64,000 nt of DNA from Cherax quadricarinatus (GCF_038502225.1 NC_091341.1:4360753-4424752), one strand, 5' to 3'. Positions 33,700 through 46,254 are shown, counted from the first letter of the stretch. The notes: generated by a model not told the origin, from the sequence alone. Made by a program: numbers and translations.

Positions 33700-33995
33700 A
33701 CCTTCTTATTGGCTAGAAAATGAACGTGACTAAGAAAGCCTGTAGGGTGTGTCCATGCGCCGAATAAAGGTTACGTACTCTTTGCATGCCACAAAGCTGA
33801 ACATGAAGAAAGTCGAAGGAACATCTGTTAAGACTACAAATTTCTTTATTATATTGCCATAATAATGGGATCCTGTCATCAAGGACACAAGGAAAGTCAC
33901 GAGTGATGGTAAGAATGTTCTTACTTTATGCGATTTCACATAAGATTCATGGACAATTTGTAATAAGAGAAATAAGAAAAGAATGCAGAGTGTGT
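33700..33995. repeat. dispersed repeat, inverted copy of 50310-50520
   Basis: Matches 50310-50520 in opposite orientation over about 200 bp (GTCATCAAGGACACAAGGAA, TAAGATTCATGGACAATTTG). Both copies keep an open frame: KVRTFLPSLVTFLVSLM..HYYGN here on minus. On the other strand, both end a short frame at the same stop (..VKTTNFF..LP). I cannot tell which reading, if any, was coding. Confidence 0.7.
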
Positions 33996-33999
33996 GATT

Positions 34000-34880
34000 T
34001 CCTAGTGTTTAAACTAAGGATAAACTTTACAGATTAAGAGACATCCTGAATAGTAATGATAACAATCCTGTCTGAGGAAATGATTTTCGAAAACCCAGAA
34101 AACGTGGCGAAGGACAGTGATAAATATAATTAAGATAAAGGAAGGGATTCTTGTCAGTCAGCCAAAAGACCTAACAAGAGGCTTGATCCGGGACCGAGTG
34201 ACATCGGTCATGACTCCATAAATCAGCACTAAGTAAACTCTCAGGTAATCTCACATCTATGACCTTATTAGTGTGTAGAAGTATCCCTCCCAGGACGAAA
34301 TTAGACTTGGAGAATGTAAAGAACTATCACAGGTATACATGTGTCATATTCCTGCATTTTTTTTATCAGACCGCTGTGTTGCCTGCCAAGTGCGACACAC
34401 CACGAGTACCAGCAGCTTTGTTTACCAGGCTGTCAGCCAGGTAGCCTGGTGAGAGACTTGCCTGCGACACACTACAAGCACCAGCAGCTTTGTTTACCAG
34501 GCTGTCAGCCAGGTAGCCTAATGAGGGACCTGGCTGCGGGGACAATGTCACACAGAACCATCGAAAAATATGTGATATACCCGTGTGCTAGGTTTCAAGA
34601 GCTGTGCTGCAGCGCTGTATAGCCCTTGTGGCTTAGCGCTTCTTTTTGATTATAATAATCAAGAACTGTGCTACCCTCACAGCCCAGCCTGGGGACAGTG
34701 TTCATTCTCTGGCAGCTTTATCAGTCCTCATGTGGAGGCTTCATAAAGCTTGAACGAAACGTCCAAATTTCGCAAATGTGTTCATTTAACTAAACTGATC
34801 TTGTTACTGTTGACATTTCGGTGTACATTTTATTTCAATTAGATCAAGCACTCACATGTCATATTTTAAGTAAATATAAC
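34000..34880. other. unassigned with a tandem duplication and LINE-tail scrap
   Basis: 34385-34460 and 34462-34530 are two copies of an about 73-bp unit (CCAGCAGCTTTGTTTACCAG, GGCTGTCAGCCAGGTAGCCT). 34616-34665 is a LINE tail (CCCTTGTGGCTTAGCGCTTC, then TGATTATAATAATCA). 34720-34790 holds a decayed foldback-element end (GAACGAAACGTCC). Confidence 0.55.
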
Positions 34881-34904
34881 TAAATGGCAGATTTATAGTT
34901 TTTT

Positions 34905-35066
34905 TTCCACTCTCGTAGCCCGGCCTGGAGCCAGGGTTTTCTACTGATTGCTTGTTCAACCAGGCTGTTGTTGTTGGTGGCTCTCTTGCCCACATAGCCT
35001 TCATAGGATGGAGGATCTTGCTCTTCGGAGAGGTATTGGTCCAGAAGGATTAAATCTCCGAAAACC
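34905..35066 (-). pseudogene. LINE C-terminal tip
   Basis: Minus strand LLDQYLSEEQDPPSYEGYVG, then KRATNNNSLVEQAISRKPWL: the C-terminal helix and tail shared with 38867-39000 and 49425-49560. No RT. Confidence 0.6.
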
Positions 35067-35088
35067 AGTAAGAACATGATATATATGT

Positions 35089-35335
<247 letters not shown>

Positions 35336-35367
35336 TGCAGAACAACCACTGTGCGAAAATAGCTAAA

Positions 35368-35405
35368 TTCCAAGCGCTTTCGTGACTTTTCACATTATCA
35401 AGGAA
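35368..35405 (-). ncRNA. minimal hammerhead ribozyme candidate (GCGC family)
   Basis: Minus strand: TTCC, TTGATAA, T, GTGA-AAAG-TCAC (perfect four-pair stem II), GAA, AGCGCT, T, GGAA. Same layout as 18108-18145 with a different loop. Confidence 0.6.
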
Positions 35406-35409
35406 CTAT

Positions 35410-36380
35410 AAAAAGAAAAGGTTAACAAGAAGACACACAAGGACGAGACTACACCTCGCTGCCACCCCACAGCACCTGACTTCTTATGAAGATGTAGGTA
35501 GTCAGTGATCCGTGAAACACATCTTATATCCTACCCAAAAAAATTGTCTATCTTAAATTCTTCCCAAATTTTATTAATTATAAAAGAATATAAAATTATA
35601 TAAACCAAAAGAAATATTCGTATTATTTTCAAAACTTCTTTTTATGAAACATGATTCTGTTACATTCCTGTCAACTCGATACAACTTTCTCAGTCTTGTT
35701 GAAAATCAATTGGATGGTTAAAATCTCTTACATGAATAAATAGAGCATTGGAATCTTGTCCAGTTCTAATGCTATATTTATGTTGTTTTAACTAAGTTCA
35801 AGATTTTTACCAGTTTGACCGTAATAAACTTTATCAAATATTTTCAAGGAATCTTATAGACACATCCGTCAGCATTATGGGGGATTTTTTTTATCATAAG
35901 TCTTTTAACTGTATCAAGATTTTTCTATGAACACTGGACTACAAATACACAAAGTTCTCAAAAACATTGATGAGAAAACCGACAGTTTAACTCTATCTTG
36001 ATGTGAAAAACAATAGTGTTCATAGGAGGAGTTATTTGTTTGTTTTCTGTACACTATTATTGCTCACATCAGGATAGAGTTTAACTGTCGGTTTTGTCAT
36101 CAATTTTCTCGAGAGCTTTACGTATTTACAGTCCAGAGTTCATAGATGAAGAAATATCCAAGATTAACGAAATAGCTAATGATCTAAAATACTCAAGAAA
36201 CTTAATTCATAGATCCTTAAAATAGCTAGAAATGCTTTTTATAATTCACGAATGTTTCACGGATCACTGACTACCTATCTACATCATCATAAAAAGTCAG
36301 GTGTTGTGGGGTGGCAGCGAGGTGTAGTCTCGTTCTTATATGCCTTCCTGTTAACCTTTTATTTTATAGTTCCTTGACTA
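35410..36380. other. dispersed repeat with inverted internal segments
   Basis: 35440-35520 (ACACCTCGCTGCCACCCCAC .. AGTCAGTGATCCGTGAAACA) recurs inverted at 36240-36340, and TGTCGGTTTTCTCATCAATG-like segments recur inverted at about 35960-36120. An imperfect inverted repeat of about 900 bp; no ORF. Confidence 0.55.
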
Positions 36381-36383
36381 TGT

Positions 36384-36550
36384 TATTTAAGATTAGGTAA
36401 ATTTTCTAAGGTTCTTGTGGTACAAAAATATTATTTTTTACATTAACATAATTGAAAAAAATATATATTTAAATGTATAAGAGTAAATTTTTAGAAAGGA
36501 CTTAATTTTAAACGAGTTGTTGCTAATTGACCAGTTTTATCTATTCGGCA
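36384..36550 (+). mobile_element. TIR element, 3' fragment
   Basis: Ends ACCAGTTTTATCTATTCGGC + ACAACA beside GT/TA repeats. Confidence 0.7.
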
Positions 36551-36562
36551 CAACACATTATG

Positions 36563-37106
<544 letters not shown>

Positions 37107-37624
37107 TTATATATAGAAAAAAATATCTCCAAGATGGTTCTAAGATGTAGGAAAACGTTAATTATGCAGTACATGATTTACGTTTATCTACATCATCCAA
37201 AGGTGAGCACTGGCGAGCAATATTTCTTACGTTTTCATTCCAGGTTAATAAGGTAGTGGAACTCTAATCATGGCTGAGATTACCTGCCCAGGAGTGAGCT
37301 CCGAGCCGCTCCTCTGCCAGACTCCACCTAATTACCTGTGTTTTTTCTTTTTTTTATCCAGATTTATGTCAGGCAAGGAGTAGAATCATGGTAATAAAGT
37401 AGCAGATCAAGGGAGTTTAGGAAGTGGAGGGGTTAGATGGAGGGCTGGAGGGTGAGGTGTTTTGGTAGTGGAGATGGTGAGATGGAAGGATGGACGAGAT
37501 AGTGTTTTGATATAGTGAAATTTGCGAGGTTGCTGGCACTTTCGCACATATTGTGGACGATCAGTTTGTAAAGAAATGCCGGGAACATAAAGTGAAGTTG
37601 CATCGAGGCTTTTACAAATACGTG

Positions 37625-37630
<6 letters not shown>
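37107..37630. other. unassigned sequence
   Basis: No recognisable gene; G-rich around 37410-37500 with GGTTAGATGGAGGG-type runs. Confidence 0.4.

Positions 37631-37663
<33 letters not shown>
37630..37663. repeat. (CA)n microsatellite
   Basis: Immediately upstream of a truncated LINE piece. Confidence 0.9.
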
Positions 37664-37667
<4 letters not shown>

Positions 37668-38031
37668 GGAAGGATAGGGGAACATGATAACGACGTATCA
37701 AATACTAAGAGTAAATGACGAGGTGGACAGGGACAGAATGTTGCAAGCATGGGTTGCAAGCATGGGTTGCAAGCATGGGTTGCAAGGATGGGACACGGGA
37801 ATGAGGGGTCACGACTCAGAAGAGTCAGAGGGATGTTAAGAAGTATTTGTTCAGTCACAGAGTTCTCAGGAGGTGGAACAAACTGGAGAATGACGTAGTG
37901 GAGGCAGGATCTATACAAAACTTTAAGAAGAGGTACGATAAAGCTCTGGGAGCAGGGAGTAGACCTAGTAGCGACCAGCGAAGAGGCAGGGCCAGGAGCT
38001 GTGACTCGACCCCTGCAACAACAAGTAGGTG

Positions 38032-38034
<3 letters not shown>
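37664..38034 (+). pseudogene. LINE ORF2 C-terminus and 3' end between two CA tracts
   Basis: KDRGNMITTYQILR (another frame), then FSHRVLRRWNKLENDVVEAG + SIQNFKKRYDKAL; the 3' end reads CGACCCCTGCAACAACAAGT, AGGTGAGTACACAC. Contains a small internal triplication of GTTGCAAGCATGG (37741-37785). Same family as 57542-59060. Confidence 0.8.

Positions 38035-38085
<51 letters not shown>
38035..38085. repeat. (CA)n tail of LINE
   Basis: Continuous with the LINE terminus GTGAGTACAC. Confidence 0.9.
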
Positions 38086-38089
<4 letters not shown>

Positions 38090-38349
38090 CCCTTCTCCCT
38101 GGAGGCTCTCACTATCCTCTTCTCTTTGTATTCTTCTCAAAATATTACATCTACAAACAGACACACAGGATTTGATCCCATTTGGCAGATGATATAACAT
38201 GCATCAAGATTTGCAGCGGCTCTAGTTGGAAATAATCTTGCAGAAACTCTTGCAGGAGATTCAAAATCTTTTGTTGTAGCGACCTTAATCTGCAGAATAT
38301 TGGATGGTACTGAGATATTGACGTGAGAAGTACAGTGCCAGTACTGTAT

Positions 38350-38650
38350 TTCTGAACGATGTGGGGGCATGTTGTGGTCCTGGAGGTGGAAGGTACAGTG
38401 ACTGCACTCTGAAGGATGTGGGGGCATGTTGTGGTCCTGGAGGTGGAAAGTACAGTGCCTGCGCTCTGAAGAATGGGTGTGTATGTTCCAGTTCTGGAGG
38501 TGGTAAATACAGAGCTCTGCATTCTGAAAGATGTGCGAGATGTTACGGTTCTGTAGGTAGGAAGTACAGTCCTCTGTTTTTTTAAGGATAGGTGGGAATA
38601 TTACGGGTTCTGGAAGCAGAGCTCTCAGCACCCATACTCTGAAAAATGCA
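38350..38650. repeat. diverged minisatellite, about 57 bp, 5 copies
   Basis: GATGTGGGGGCATGTTGTGG / TCCTGGAGGTGGAAGGTACA units decaying to the right. Confidence 0.75.
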
Positions 38651-38749
38651 TTGGAATGTTGCTAGAGGTGTTATATACAATGTTATGAACCTCGCACTCT
38701 GAGTGGAAATGTTGGTGTTCTGAAGGTTCCCAGCTGCAGTCTTGAAGAA

Positions 38750-38833
38750 TGAGGCTGGAACTAATATTGAGCCTGGAACAAAGATTGAGCCTGGAACTAA
38801 TATTGAGCCTGGAACTAAGATTGAGCTTGGAAC
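38750..38833. repeat. 18-bp minisatellite, left part
   Basis: GGAACTAATATTGAGCCT repeats; the array continues at 39753 on the other side of a LINE. Confidence 0.85.
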
Positions 38834-39752
38834 TACCTGGAGGTTACCTGGAGGTTATTCCGGGGATCAACGCCCCCGCGGCCCGGTCCATGACCAGGCC
38901 TCCCGATGGATCAGGGCCTGATCAACTAGGCTGTTACTGCTGGCCGCACGCAGTCCGACGTACGAGCCACAGCCCGGCTGATCCGGCACTGACTTTAGGT
39001 ATCTGTCCAGCTCTCTCTTGAAGGCAGCCAGGGGTTTATTGGCAATTCCCCTAATGCTTGATGGGAGGATGTTGAACAGTTTTGGGCCCCGGACACTTAT
39101 GGTGTTTTCTCTTAGTGTACCAATGGCGCCCCTACTTTTTATTGGCGGCATTTTGCATCGCCTGCCCAGTCTTTTACTTTCGTAGGGAGTGATTTCTGTG
39201 TGCAGATTTGGGACCATTCCTTCCAAGATTTTCCAAGTGTAGATTATGATATATCTCTCCCTCCTGCGTTCCAACGAGTACAAGTCAAGTGCTTCCAAGC
39301 GTTCCCAGTAGTTAAGGTGCTTGACAGAACTTATACGTGCAGTAAAGGATCTTTGTACACTCTATAGATCTGCGATTTCACCTGCTTTGTATGGAGATGT
39401 TAATGTACAGCAGTATTCCAGCCTAGAGAGAACAAGTGATTTGAAAAGGATCATCATGGGCTTGACATCTCTCGTTTTGAAAGTTCTCATTATCCATCCT
39501 ATCATTTTCTTTGCACGTGCGATCGTGGCACTGTTGTGATCCTTGAAAGTGAGATCCTCAGACATTACTACTCCCAGGTCCCTTACATTATTTTTCCGCT
39601 CTATTGTATGGCCGGAGTCAGTAGTATACTCTGTTCTAGTTATTATCTCCTCCAGTTTTCCATAACGGAGTAGTTGGAATTTGTCCTCATTGAACATCAT
39701 ATTGTTTACCGTTGCCCACTGGAAAACTTTGTTTATATCTTCTTGGAGGTTA
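38834..39752 (-). pseudogene. LINE ORF2 C-terminal part, one stop, 5'-truncated
   Basis: Minus strand, single frame from NLQEDINKVFQWA (39750) through KFQLLRYGKLEE, VRDLGVVMSEDLTFKDH, MRTFKTRDVKPMMILF, a TAG at 39362-39364, then NYWERLEALDLYSLERRRER and LPSSIRGI..LDRYLKSVPDQPGCGSYV to the stop at 38867. This lies just downstream of the RT palm. Terminal ACCTGGAGGTT is duplicated. It sits inside the 18-bp minisatellite. Family-mates: 9520-10322, 33190-33560. Confidence 0.85.
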
Positions 39753-39830
39753 ACTAAGATTGAGCCTGGAACTAATATTGAGCCTGGAACTAATATTGAG
39801 CCTAATATTGAGCCTAATTTGTCTAATTTG
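39753..39830. repeat. 18-bp minisatellite, right part
   Basis: AACTAAGATTGAGCCTGG repeats resume directly after the LINE 5' end. Confidence 0.85.
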
Positions 39831-39944
39831 ATTATTTGTTTTCGTCTCTAGAGATTCATAATGAAAACACTAAAATTATCTAGACAGATGAATAATATAA
39901 TTCTATTAGAGACTAAAATATTTTATCATATTATTGGTACACAA

Positions 39945-41455
39945 CGCAACACTGACAAGTTGATGTGTCAGACACATGTGCAACACTGGTATACAACACT
40001 GACAAGTTGATGTGTCAGACACATGTGCAACACTGGTATACAACACTGGTTCATTTGTCAGACATGTGCAACACTGGTATATAACACTGACAAGCTGATG
40101 TGTCAGACACATGTGCAACACTGGTATACAACACTGGTTCATTTGTCAGACATGTGCAACAGTGGTATACAACATTAACAAGATGTGTCAGACACATGTG
40201 CAACACTGGTATACAACACTGGTTCATTTGTCAGACATGTGCAACAGTGGTATACAACATTAACAAGATGTGAAAGACACATGTGCAACACTGGTATATA
40301 ACACTGACAAGCTGATGTGTAAGACACATGTGCAACACTGGTATATAACACTGACAAGCTGATGTGTAAGACACATGTGCAACACTGGTATACAACACTG
40401 ACAAGCTGATGTGTAAGACACATGTGCAACACTGGTATACAACACTGACAAGCTGATGTGTAAGACACATGTGCAACACTGGTATATAACACTGACATGC
40501 TGATGTGTAAGACACATGTGCAACACTGGTATACAACACTGACAAGCTGATGTGTAACTCACATGTATAACACTGGTATACAACACTGACAAGCTGATGT
40601 GTAAGACACATGTACAACACTGGTATACAACACTGACAAGCTGATGTGTAAGACACATGTACAACACTGGTATACAACACTGACAAGCTGATGTGTAACA
40701 CACATGTACAACACTGGTATACAACACTGACAAGCTGATGTGTAACACACATGTACAACACTAGTATACAACACTGACAAGCTGATGTGTAACACACATG
40801 TACAACACTGGTATACAACACTGACAAGCTGTGTAACACATGTACAACACTGGTATACAACACTGACAAGCTGTGTAACACACATGTACAACACTGGTAT
40901 ACAACACTAACAAGCTGTGTAACACACATGTACAACACTGGTATACAACACTGACAAGCTGTGTAACACACATGTACAACACTGGTATACAACACTGACA
41001 AGCTGTGTAACACACATGTACAACACTGGTATACAACACTGACAAGCTGTGTAACACACATGTACAACACTCGTATACAACACTGACAAGCTGTGTAACA
41101 CACATGTACAACACTGGTATACAACACTAACAAGCTGTGTAACACACATGTACAACACTGGTATACAACACTGACAAGCTGTGTAACACACATATACAAC
41201 ACTAACAAGCTGTGTAACACACATGTACAACACTGGTATACAACACTAACAAGCTGTGTAACACACATGTACAACACTGGTATACAACACTAACAAGCTG
41301 TGTAACACACATGTACAACACTGGTATACAACACTAACAAGCTGTGTAACACACATGTACAACACTGGTATACAACACTAACAAGCTGTGTAACACACAT
41401 GTACAACACTGGTATACAACACTAACAAGCTGTGTAACACACATGTACAACACTT
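39945..41455. repeat. 47-bp then 44-bp satellite, about 33 copies, derived from a foldback-element end
   Basis: Unit GACAAGCTGATGTGTAAG + ACACATGTGCAACACTGG + TATACAACACT: 47 bp on the left (to about 40830), 44 bp on the right after loss of GAT from CTGATG. The unit matches the 5' end of the foldback/hammerhead element (GGTATACAATACCGACAAG ... TAAGACACTTGTGCAACA at 58252-58436, minus). Confidence 0.9.
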
Positions 41456-42350
41456 AAGAATCATCAGTTCCCAAGTGTTTATTTAATTTCTTATAAAATA
41501 ACATGATTTTACTCAGTTTTGATTAAAATTATCACTATTTACCTATTTAAAAAAATCTATTTACCACGAAAATTAAAATATTTTGGCTAAAATAAACCAA
41601 AATAAACATAAGGTATTTTATAAACCAATTCGAAAAAATTATGCCAAAAAAATTAATAAACTTATTTCAAATTTTAAAAACGTTTCCTATATTTACAAGA
41701 AATATACATTTAAACGCAATAAACATGGAAGATTAAACGTTGATTGAAACTGTAACTCATGAATTTTGCATCAATGGGAATTACAACAACACGTGTCGGA
41801 TAGTGATATAATTTTTAAGCTATTTTTTTTGTTAATGTTGATAAAAATTAGGAGGTAATAAACAGATTGCCCATTAGCTCTTTCATTACTATTCTAGCAG
41901 CCCATAAATCATACTAATTATATATTATATAGAATAATGAATATCTGTTAAACTGGGCAAAAATAAATATGAGTTTGAAATAAACCTGTTTACCATGGGC
42001 TAATTGAAGAAAAGATATATGTTGCTGATCAAGTTTTGGCTGGGGCAACGTTTCGCTCAGTGTAAAACTTTTTCAAGTGTTGATAACTGACTCGAAGAAG
42101 GTCTAACGGAGCGAAAGGTTGTCACAGTCAAAGCTTCTTTTGCAACGCAAAAAAATTCGTCACTATTGCCAGCAGTATAACATTCGGTTTCACGGGCCAG
42201 TACACCTGCAGTGCACCTCTGTACTTTTGTTTTATTTGGGTGGACGTTCCTGCGTTTGTAACGGTTGAAATGTTTTTGTCTTGTATACACACGTTTGTTT
42301 TTTGTGTGTGTTTTGGATGAAGTTAATGAACATATAATTGTTACTGGAAC
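41456..42350. other. AT-rich, with a decayed foldback end
   Basis: 42035-42130 contains GGGGCAACGTTTCGCTCAGT and an inverted partner GGAGCGAAAGGTTGTCAC, i.e. a decayed foldback pair. The remainder has no gene. Confidence 0.5.
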
Positions 42351-42354
42351 TAAG

Positions 42355-42725
42355 AGGATGGAGTACTAGGAGAGACTTAAGAAGTCCATACTTACAGTAC
42401 TAGAAGAGTGGTGGCCAAGGAGAGACATGATCACGACGTACACAATACTCAGGAGCAATAGTAGTAGAAGTTGCGATATTTAGAGCTCTACAAGGCTAAA
42501 TAGTTTGAAATGTATAGAGAAAGAGAACCAGAGAGCATAAATGATAGTGAAAAATGCTGATCAACCACACGTACTGCTTTGGTCTCAGGTTCGGGAATAA
42601 ATGGAAGAAACTAGAGGAAGAGGTAGTGAAGTCAAATACCATACACAGTTTCAGGAGAAGGTATACTCCAGCTCTGAACAACAAAAATCAGCAAAGCTGG
42701 TCGATAAATCTTTAGAGGTAAGGTC
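42355..42725 (+). pseudogene. LINE ORF2 C-terminus, diverged
   Basis: Across frames: SGGQGET/RDMITTYTILR-like (42400-42450), then FGNKWKKLEEEVVKSNTIHS + FRRRYTPAL (42590-42680). Followed by a (CA)n tract at 42728-42776. Confidence 0.6.

Positions 42726-42727
<2 letters not shown>

Positions 42728-42776
<49 letters not shown>
42728..42776. repeat. (CA)n microsatellite
   Basis: Joins a LINE 3' piece on the left to a LINE 5' piece on the right. Confidence 0.9.
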
Positions 42777-42777
<1 letters not shown>

Positions 42778-42779
42778 CA

Positions 42780-43640
42780 GCTGAAGGAATCAACATACAA
42801 GAGGGTGTTCCTAGACTGCGACAGAACAAGAATAGAACGACAGCAGCTGAGGGAGAAGAAAAAGAAACGAAAGGGGCTAGGAAGAGAGACAAGGACAGAG
42901 TCAGCAGAGGACAACCAGAGCCGGGCAGAGCATCAAGCGCAAGTGCACACACAACCACCCTTAGAACCCCACAGCCAAATACGCTATCCCAACACAAATC
43001 ACAATCCACACTTACAGCCCCCACCCCACACTATGTTGTAGAATCCCACAGCACACTGCTAGGTCCCCCACCCCGACAGACTCCCCAGAACACAGTGCTG
43101 GAGAGGAAACCGAAGGTATGGTACACCAGCGTTAATGGAATAATTACTAAGTGGGAGGAGTCCCACAAGAGAATCTAAGAGGCATCACCTGACATCATAG
43201 TTCTAACCGAAACCAAGTTCACAGGAATAATAACAGGTGCCATCTTTCCTACGGGACATCAGATCTTGAGGAAAGACAGAAGGGGTGGAGGAATGGCACT
43301 GCTCATCAAAAACCAATGGGATTTTGACGAGCTGGAGAGAGGAGACAGAGGAGAAGAAACTACAAAATAGGAACACCTCAGTCTGGAGGTCCCAAGGTGG
43401 TAATTGCAGTGATGTATAACCTACCACAGAACAGCAGGAGGCCAAGGCAAGAATATGATGAGAGTAACAGAACGATCGTTGACACACTGACATCATACTG
43501 TGATAAAACAGATGGCTTTATCATAGCATGATGCAATGGTACGCCAAAGTGCAATGAACCCTTCTGACTGGGAACATATAACCCACTTGGAGATTAAAAC
43601 AAGGAAGTTTTGCCGTATATCTCGACAACTAATTGAGATC
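42780..43640 (+). pseudogene. LINE ORF1/ORF2 5' region with APE-type endonuclease start
   Basis: 42780-43040 reads KRVFLDCDRTRIERQQLREK, a basic segment before the endonuclease. From 43112: KVWYTSVNGIITKWEE (Asn of the endonuclease active site), a TAA, then PDIIVLTETKF (catalytic Glu) and RKDRRGGGMALLIKNQWDF. The frame breaks after about 43370. This supplies the N-terminal half missing from the other LINE copies, probably of the same family as 57542 (inference). Confidence 0.7.
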
Positions 43641-44140
43641 TGCTGAAGAGGAGCTCAGAAGCAGAAGCAGACATATAGAATCTATTTCTTTTTTCTGTTG
43701 CCTCCACGTGGTTTATATTCTCCTTATAATGTGTTGTCTAATGTTTCCACGAGATGGCACGGTAAGCCAGCTAAAGGTCTCCATAAAATGACTAAAAGCT
43801 CCACTCTGTGAATCCTTTGACTTAGAGCCACCTCTGGACACATTTACCACATTTCTCCTGACTAACGAAACACCATTAACACTCCTCTGCTTATCTCGCC
43901 TCTAAAGTTTTCATTGAAGACTGAGGGCATCCCCAAGTCGTCCCGTGGCTCGGTTGGTAGCGCACTCGTCTCACACACAAAGAATGAGGTAACATGTATG
44001 AAGGAACATAGCCAACATAACACTGAACCTGAGTCCATATATGACCTGCCAGTGTGTTGCTAAGTATGTAAACAAAGACCCATGCTGAAGAACATGTTAT
44101 TAGTGGAAGAAGTGTTCAGTGTCAATGACTTAACTGGTAT
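43640..44140. other. unassigned with a tRNA-like SINE head
   Basis: 43941-43985 is CGTGGCTCGGTTGGTAGCGC + ACTCGTCTCACAC: an A-box (TGGCTCGGTTGG) of a tRNA-derived SINE whose B box is missing. Confidence 0.5.
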
Positions 44141-44317
44141 CTGGTGACAACAGAGAGTGTCTCAAAACCCAGGTTGTTAATGGTCTTCCTCGGTAAAGAC
44201 CTTGATCATCGATGCATGATGGACGTCATGCTCGGCAAAGTGAAGAGGGTTATTACTGGAGCAGAACAGTTAGGGGTCCCCAACCACTACCTGCTGAGAC
44301 GCACCTCAGGGAAGAAT

Positions 44318-44391
<74 letters not shown>

Positions 44392-44840
44392 ACTGGAAGC
44401 AACTGTAAAGAAGAGTAGGCCCAAGCCTGCAGTGAACGTTGTTTGCCATTATGATAACATGAACGTAGATACACACATCTGCGGAGTAAGTTACAGTGCG
44501 AACAGACTGATGTAGTAGTAGCCAGGCTTAAGCTTCGTTGCAAAGTACTTTTGACAATTTAACAGACACACACCTGATCAAACTAAATACAAAGTATGTG
44601 GTCAACCTTACAGTCACTTTCTTGAACATTATTATGTGTTTCGTTGTCCATTCATTGAGGAATATAGAGAAAGACAGTATAATAACCTATGTAATATGTC
44701 AAAGTATCTTATTAATGAAAACAAGATACTAGAGATATTAAGGAAATATTCTCAGTTTGCTTGTAACAGAGAAGTCAACTGTAGATATAAAACTAGAGAC
44801 ATATCTCACAGCACTAAATGAAATTATCACCACTTCACTA
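44140..44840 (+). pseudogene. LINE ORF C-terminus with Cys/His motif (copy 3 of 3), split by (GA)n
   Basis: 44144-44320 reads GKDLDHRCMMDVMLGKVKRV..PNHYLLRRTS. A (GA)n of about 68 bp (44322-44389) interrupts. 44575-44830 reads KYKVCGQPYSHFLEHYYVFR + CPFIEEYRERQYN, with the C-x2-x..H..H..C pattern of the post-RNase H domain of I/Jockey-type LINEs, ending YLINENKILEILRKYSQFAC. Copies 1 and 2 are 6795-7085 and 27290-27800. Confidence 0.7.
44322..44389. repeat. (GA)n microsatellite
   Basis: About 34 GA dinucleotides. Confidence 0.95.
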
Positions 44841-44849
44841 CATTAAATT

Positions 44850-45540
44850 ACCACTAGACAGGACTACCCCATTACACTACATTAAATTATATGTTCTACA
44901 CAATACTATCACCACTAGACAAAATTATCATTTCTACATAAAAATATTACTTCTCCATAATACACAAAAGTATCACCACTACACAGCACTATCACCACCA
45001 AAATCCTATTACACAGTTAATAAGGTCAGGAAGGGATGTGCTCTCGCCTGTCACAATTTTTGTCCCACTGATAGTTGTTGAGAGTTTAGCAATTCGACGG
45101 TTCTTGGCTTAAAAGTATTTGTTTTACGATTAATGAATATCGTTTCAGCTGAACTTGGACTCGGGTACAACTCTGGCTATGACCGAGTACTCAACTTCAG
45201 TACTCAACTTCGAGAACTTAACTTCACCAGGGTGGATCTAAGAATCGCAACGCAGAGGTCCTTTACAGCACACACACACACACAAAAGATCTGATCGTTT
45301 TGCCCTAAGATCGATTCTTGCCCAGGGCAAGTTGATTTCCCATCCATCCATGAGGAAATGTGGACTCGAGTCAAACACATATCCCCCCGTTGCCACACCC
45401 AGCATGGGATCCACGAACTTTTCTCTCACTGACTAGGGGAGATAATCTCTTTCCATATTCCAGTTGCGGCTTATGGAAGCGTTAGTTATGCATTTACTAA
45501 CTATAAAAATCAAATATTTCCTGGAGAGTGGACTGCAACA
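44850..45540. other. unassigned sequence
   Basis: 44850-45010 is low-complexity ACTAC/ATTA-rich. 45200-45440 has two overlapping 63-64 codon minus frames without motifs. No gene called. Confidence 0.4.
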
Positions 45541-45544
45541 AGGC

Positions 45545-45775
45545 GGTGCATCAGTGGGCGGCCACAGGGAACACAACAGGACGGTGTTTCAGTGGGCGGC
45601 CACAGGGAACACAACAGGACGGTGCTTCAGTGGGCGGCCACAGGGAACACAACAGGACGGTGCTTCAGTGGGCGGCCACAGGGAACACAACAGGACGGTG
45701 CTTCAGTGGGCGGCCACAGGGAACACAACAGGACGGTGCTTCAGTGGGCGGCCACAGGGAACACAACAGTGACTC
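45545..45775. repeat. 38-bp minisatellite, 6 copies
   Basis: Unit TCAGTGGGCGGCCACAGGGA + ACACAACAGGACGGTGCT. No stops in the unit, so plus frames are open; these are artefacts. Confidence 0.95.
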
Positions 45776-45819
45776 CCTACAAGCGGACTTGTGTTCTCAA
45801 GGTGAACATACGTGCCTTC

Positions 45820-46000
45820 AAAATTAGTGGTATTTCAAAATTAGAGTAATTTCATAATTAGTGGGATTTCAATATTAATTTGAAAATTACTGCTATTTTA
45901 ATATTAGAGTAATATCAAAATTAGCGTGATTTCAATATCAGAGTAATTTCAAAATTGGTGGGATTTCAAAATTAGTATGATTTCAAAAGAGCAGCCAAAA
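45820..46000. repeat. AT-rich short tandem repeat
   Basis: Variants of TTTCAAAATTAG(A/T)GT at 17-20 bp spacing. Confidence 0.7.
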
Positions 46001-46021
46001 AAGTATTGGGATTTTAAATCC

Positions 46022-46165
46022 ATCACATACTGAGTGTCCGTGGTTCGATCTCCGGCACGAGTGCAAACCCTGGGCATGTTTCCTTAAGCCTGTTGCCTCT
46101 GTTCACCTAGCAATAAGCAGGTACCTGGGTGTTAATTAACTATTGTGGGTGGTATCCTGGAGAAG
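46022..46165 (+). mobile_element. tRNA-derived SINE, 3' part
   Basis: B box GTGGTTCGATCTCC followed by GCACGAG and the SINE body (TTCACCTAGCAATAAGCAGG, TACCTGGGTGTTA). Same body on the minus strand at 61080-61252. Confidence 0.7.
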
Positions 46166-46254
46166 GATGGGTAATATAGTTAGTGATGAATGGTTTGAAA
46201 AACCGACAAGTTGAAGATTGAGACACTTATGCAGCATATGGGAATCTTTATTCA

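Noticed and set aside
40231..41277. 348-codon minus frame of CCTCVLHS-type repeats
   Set aside because: Satellite translation; the unit has no stop in that frame and changes period from 47 to 44 without preserving one protein repeat.
42035..42130. Hammerhead in the foldback at 42 kb
   Set aside because: Only GCGAAACGTTGCC and a weak hairpin remain; the core and stem I are not recognisable.
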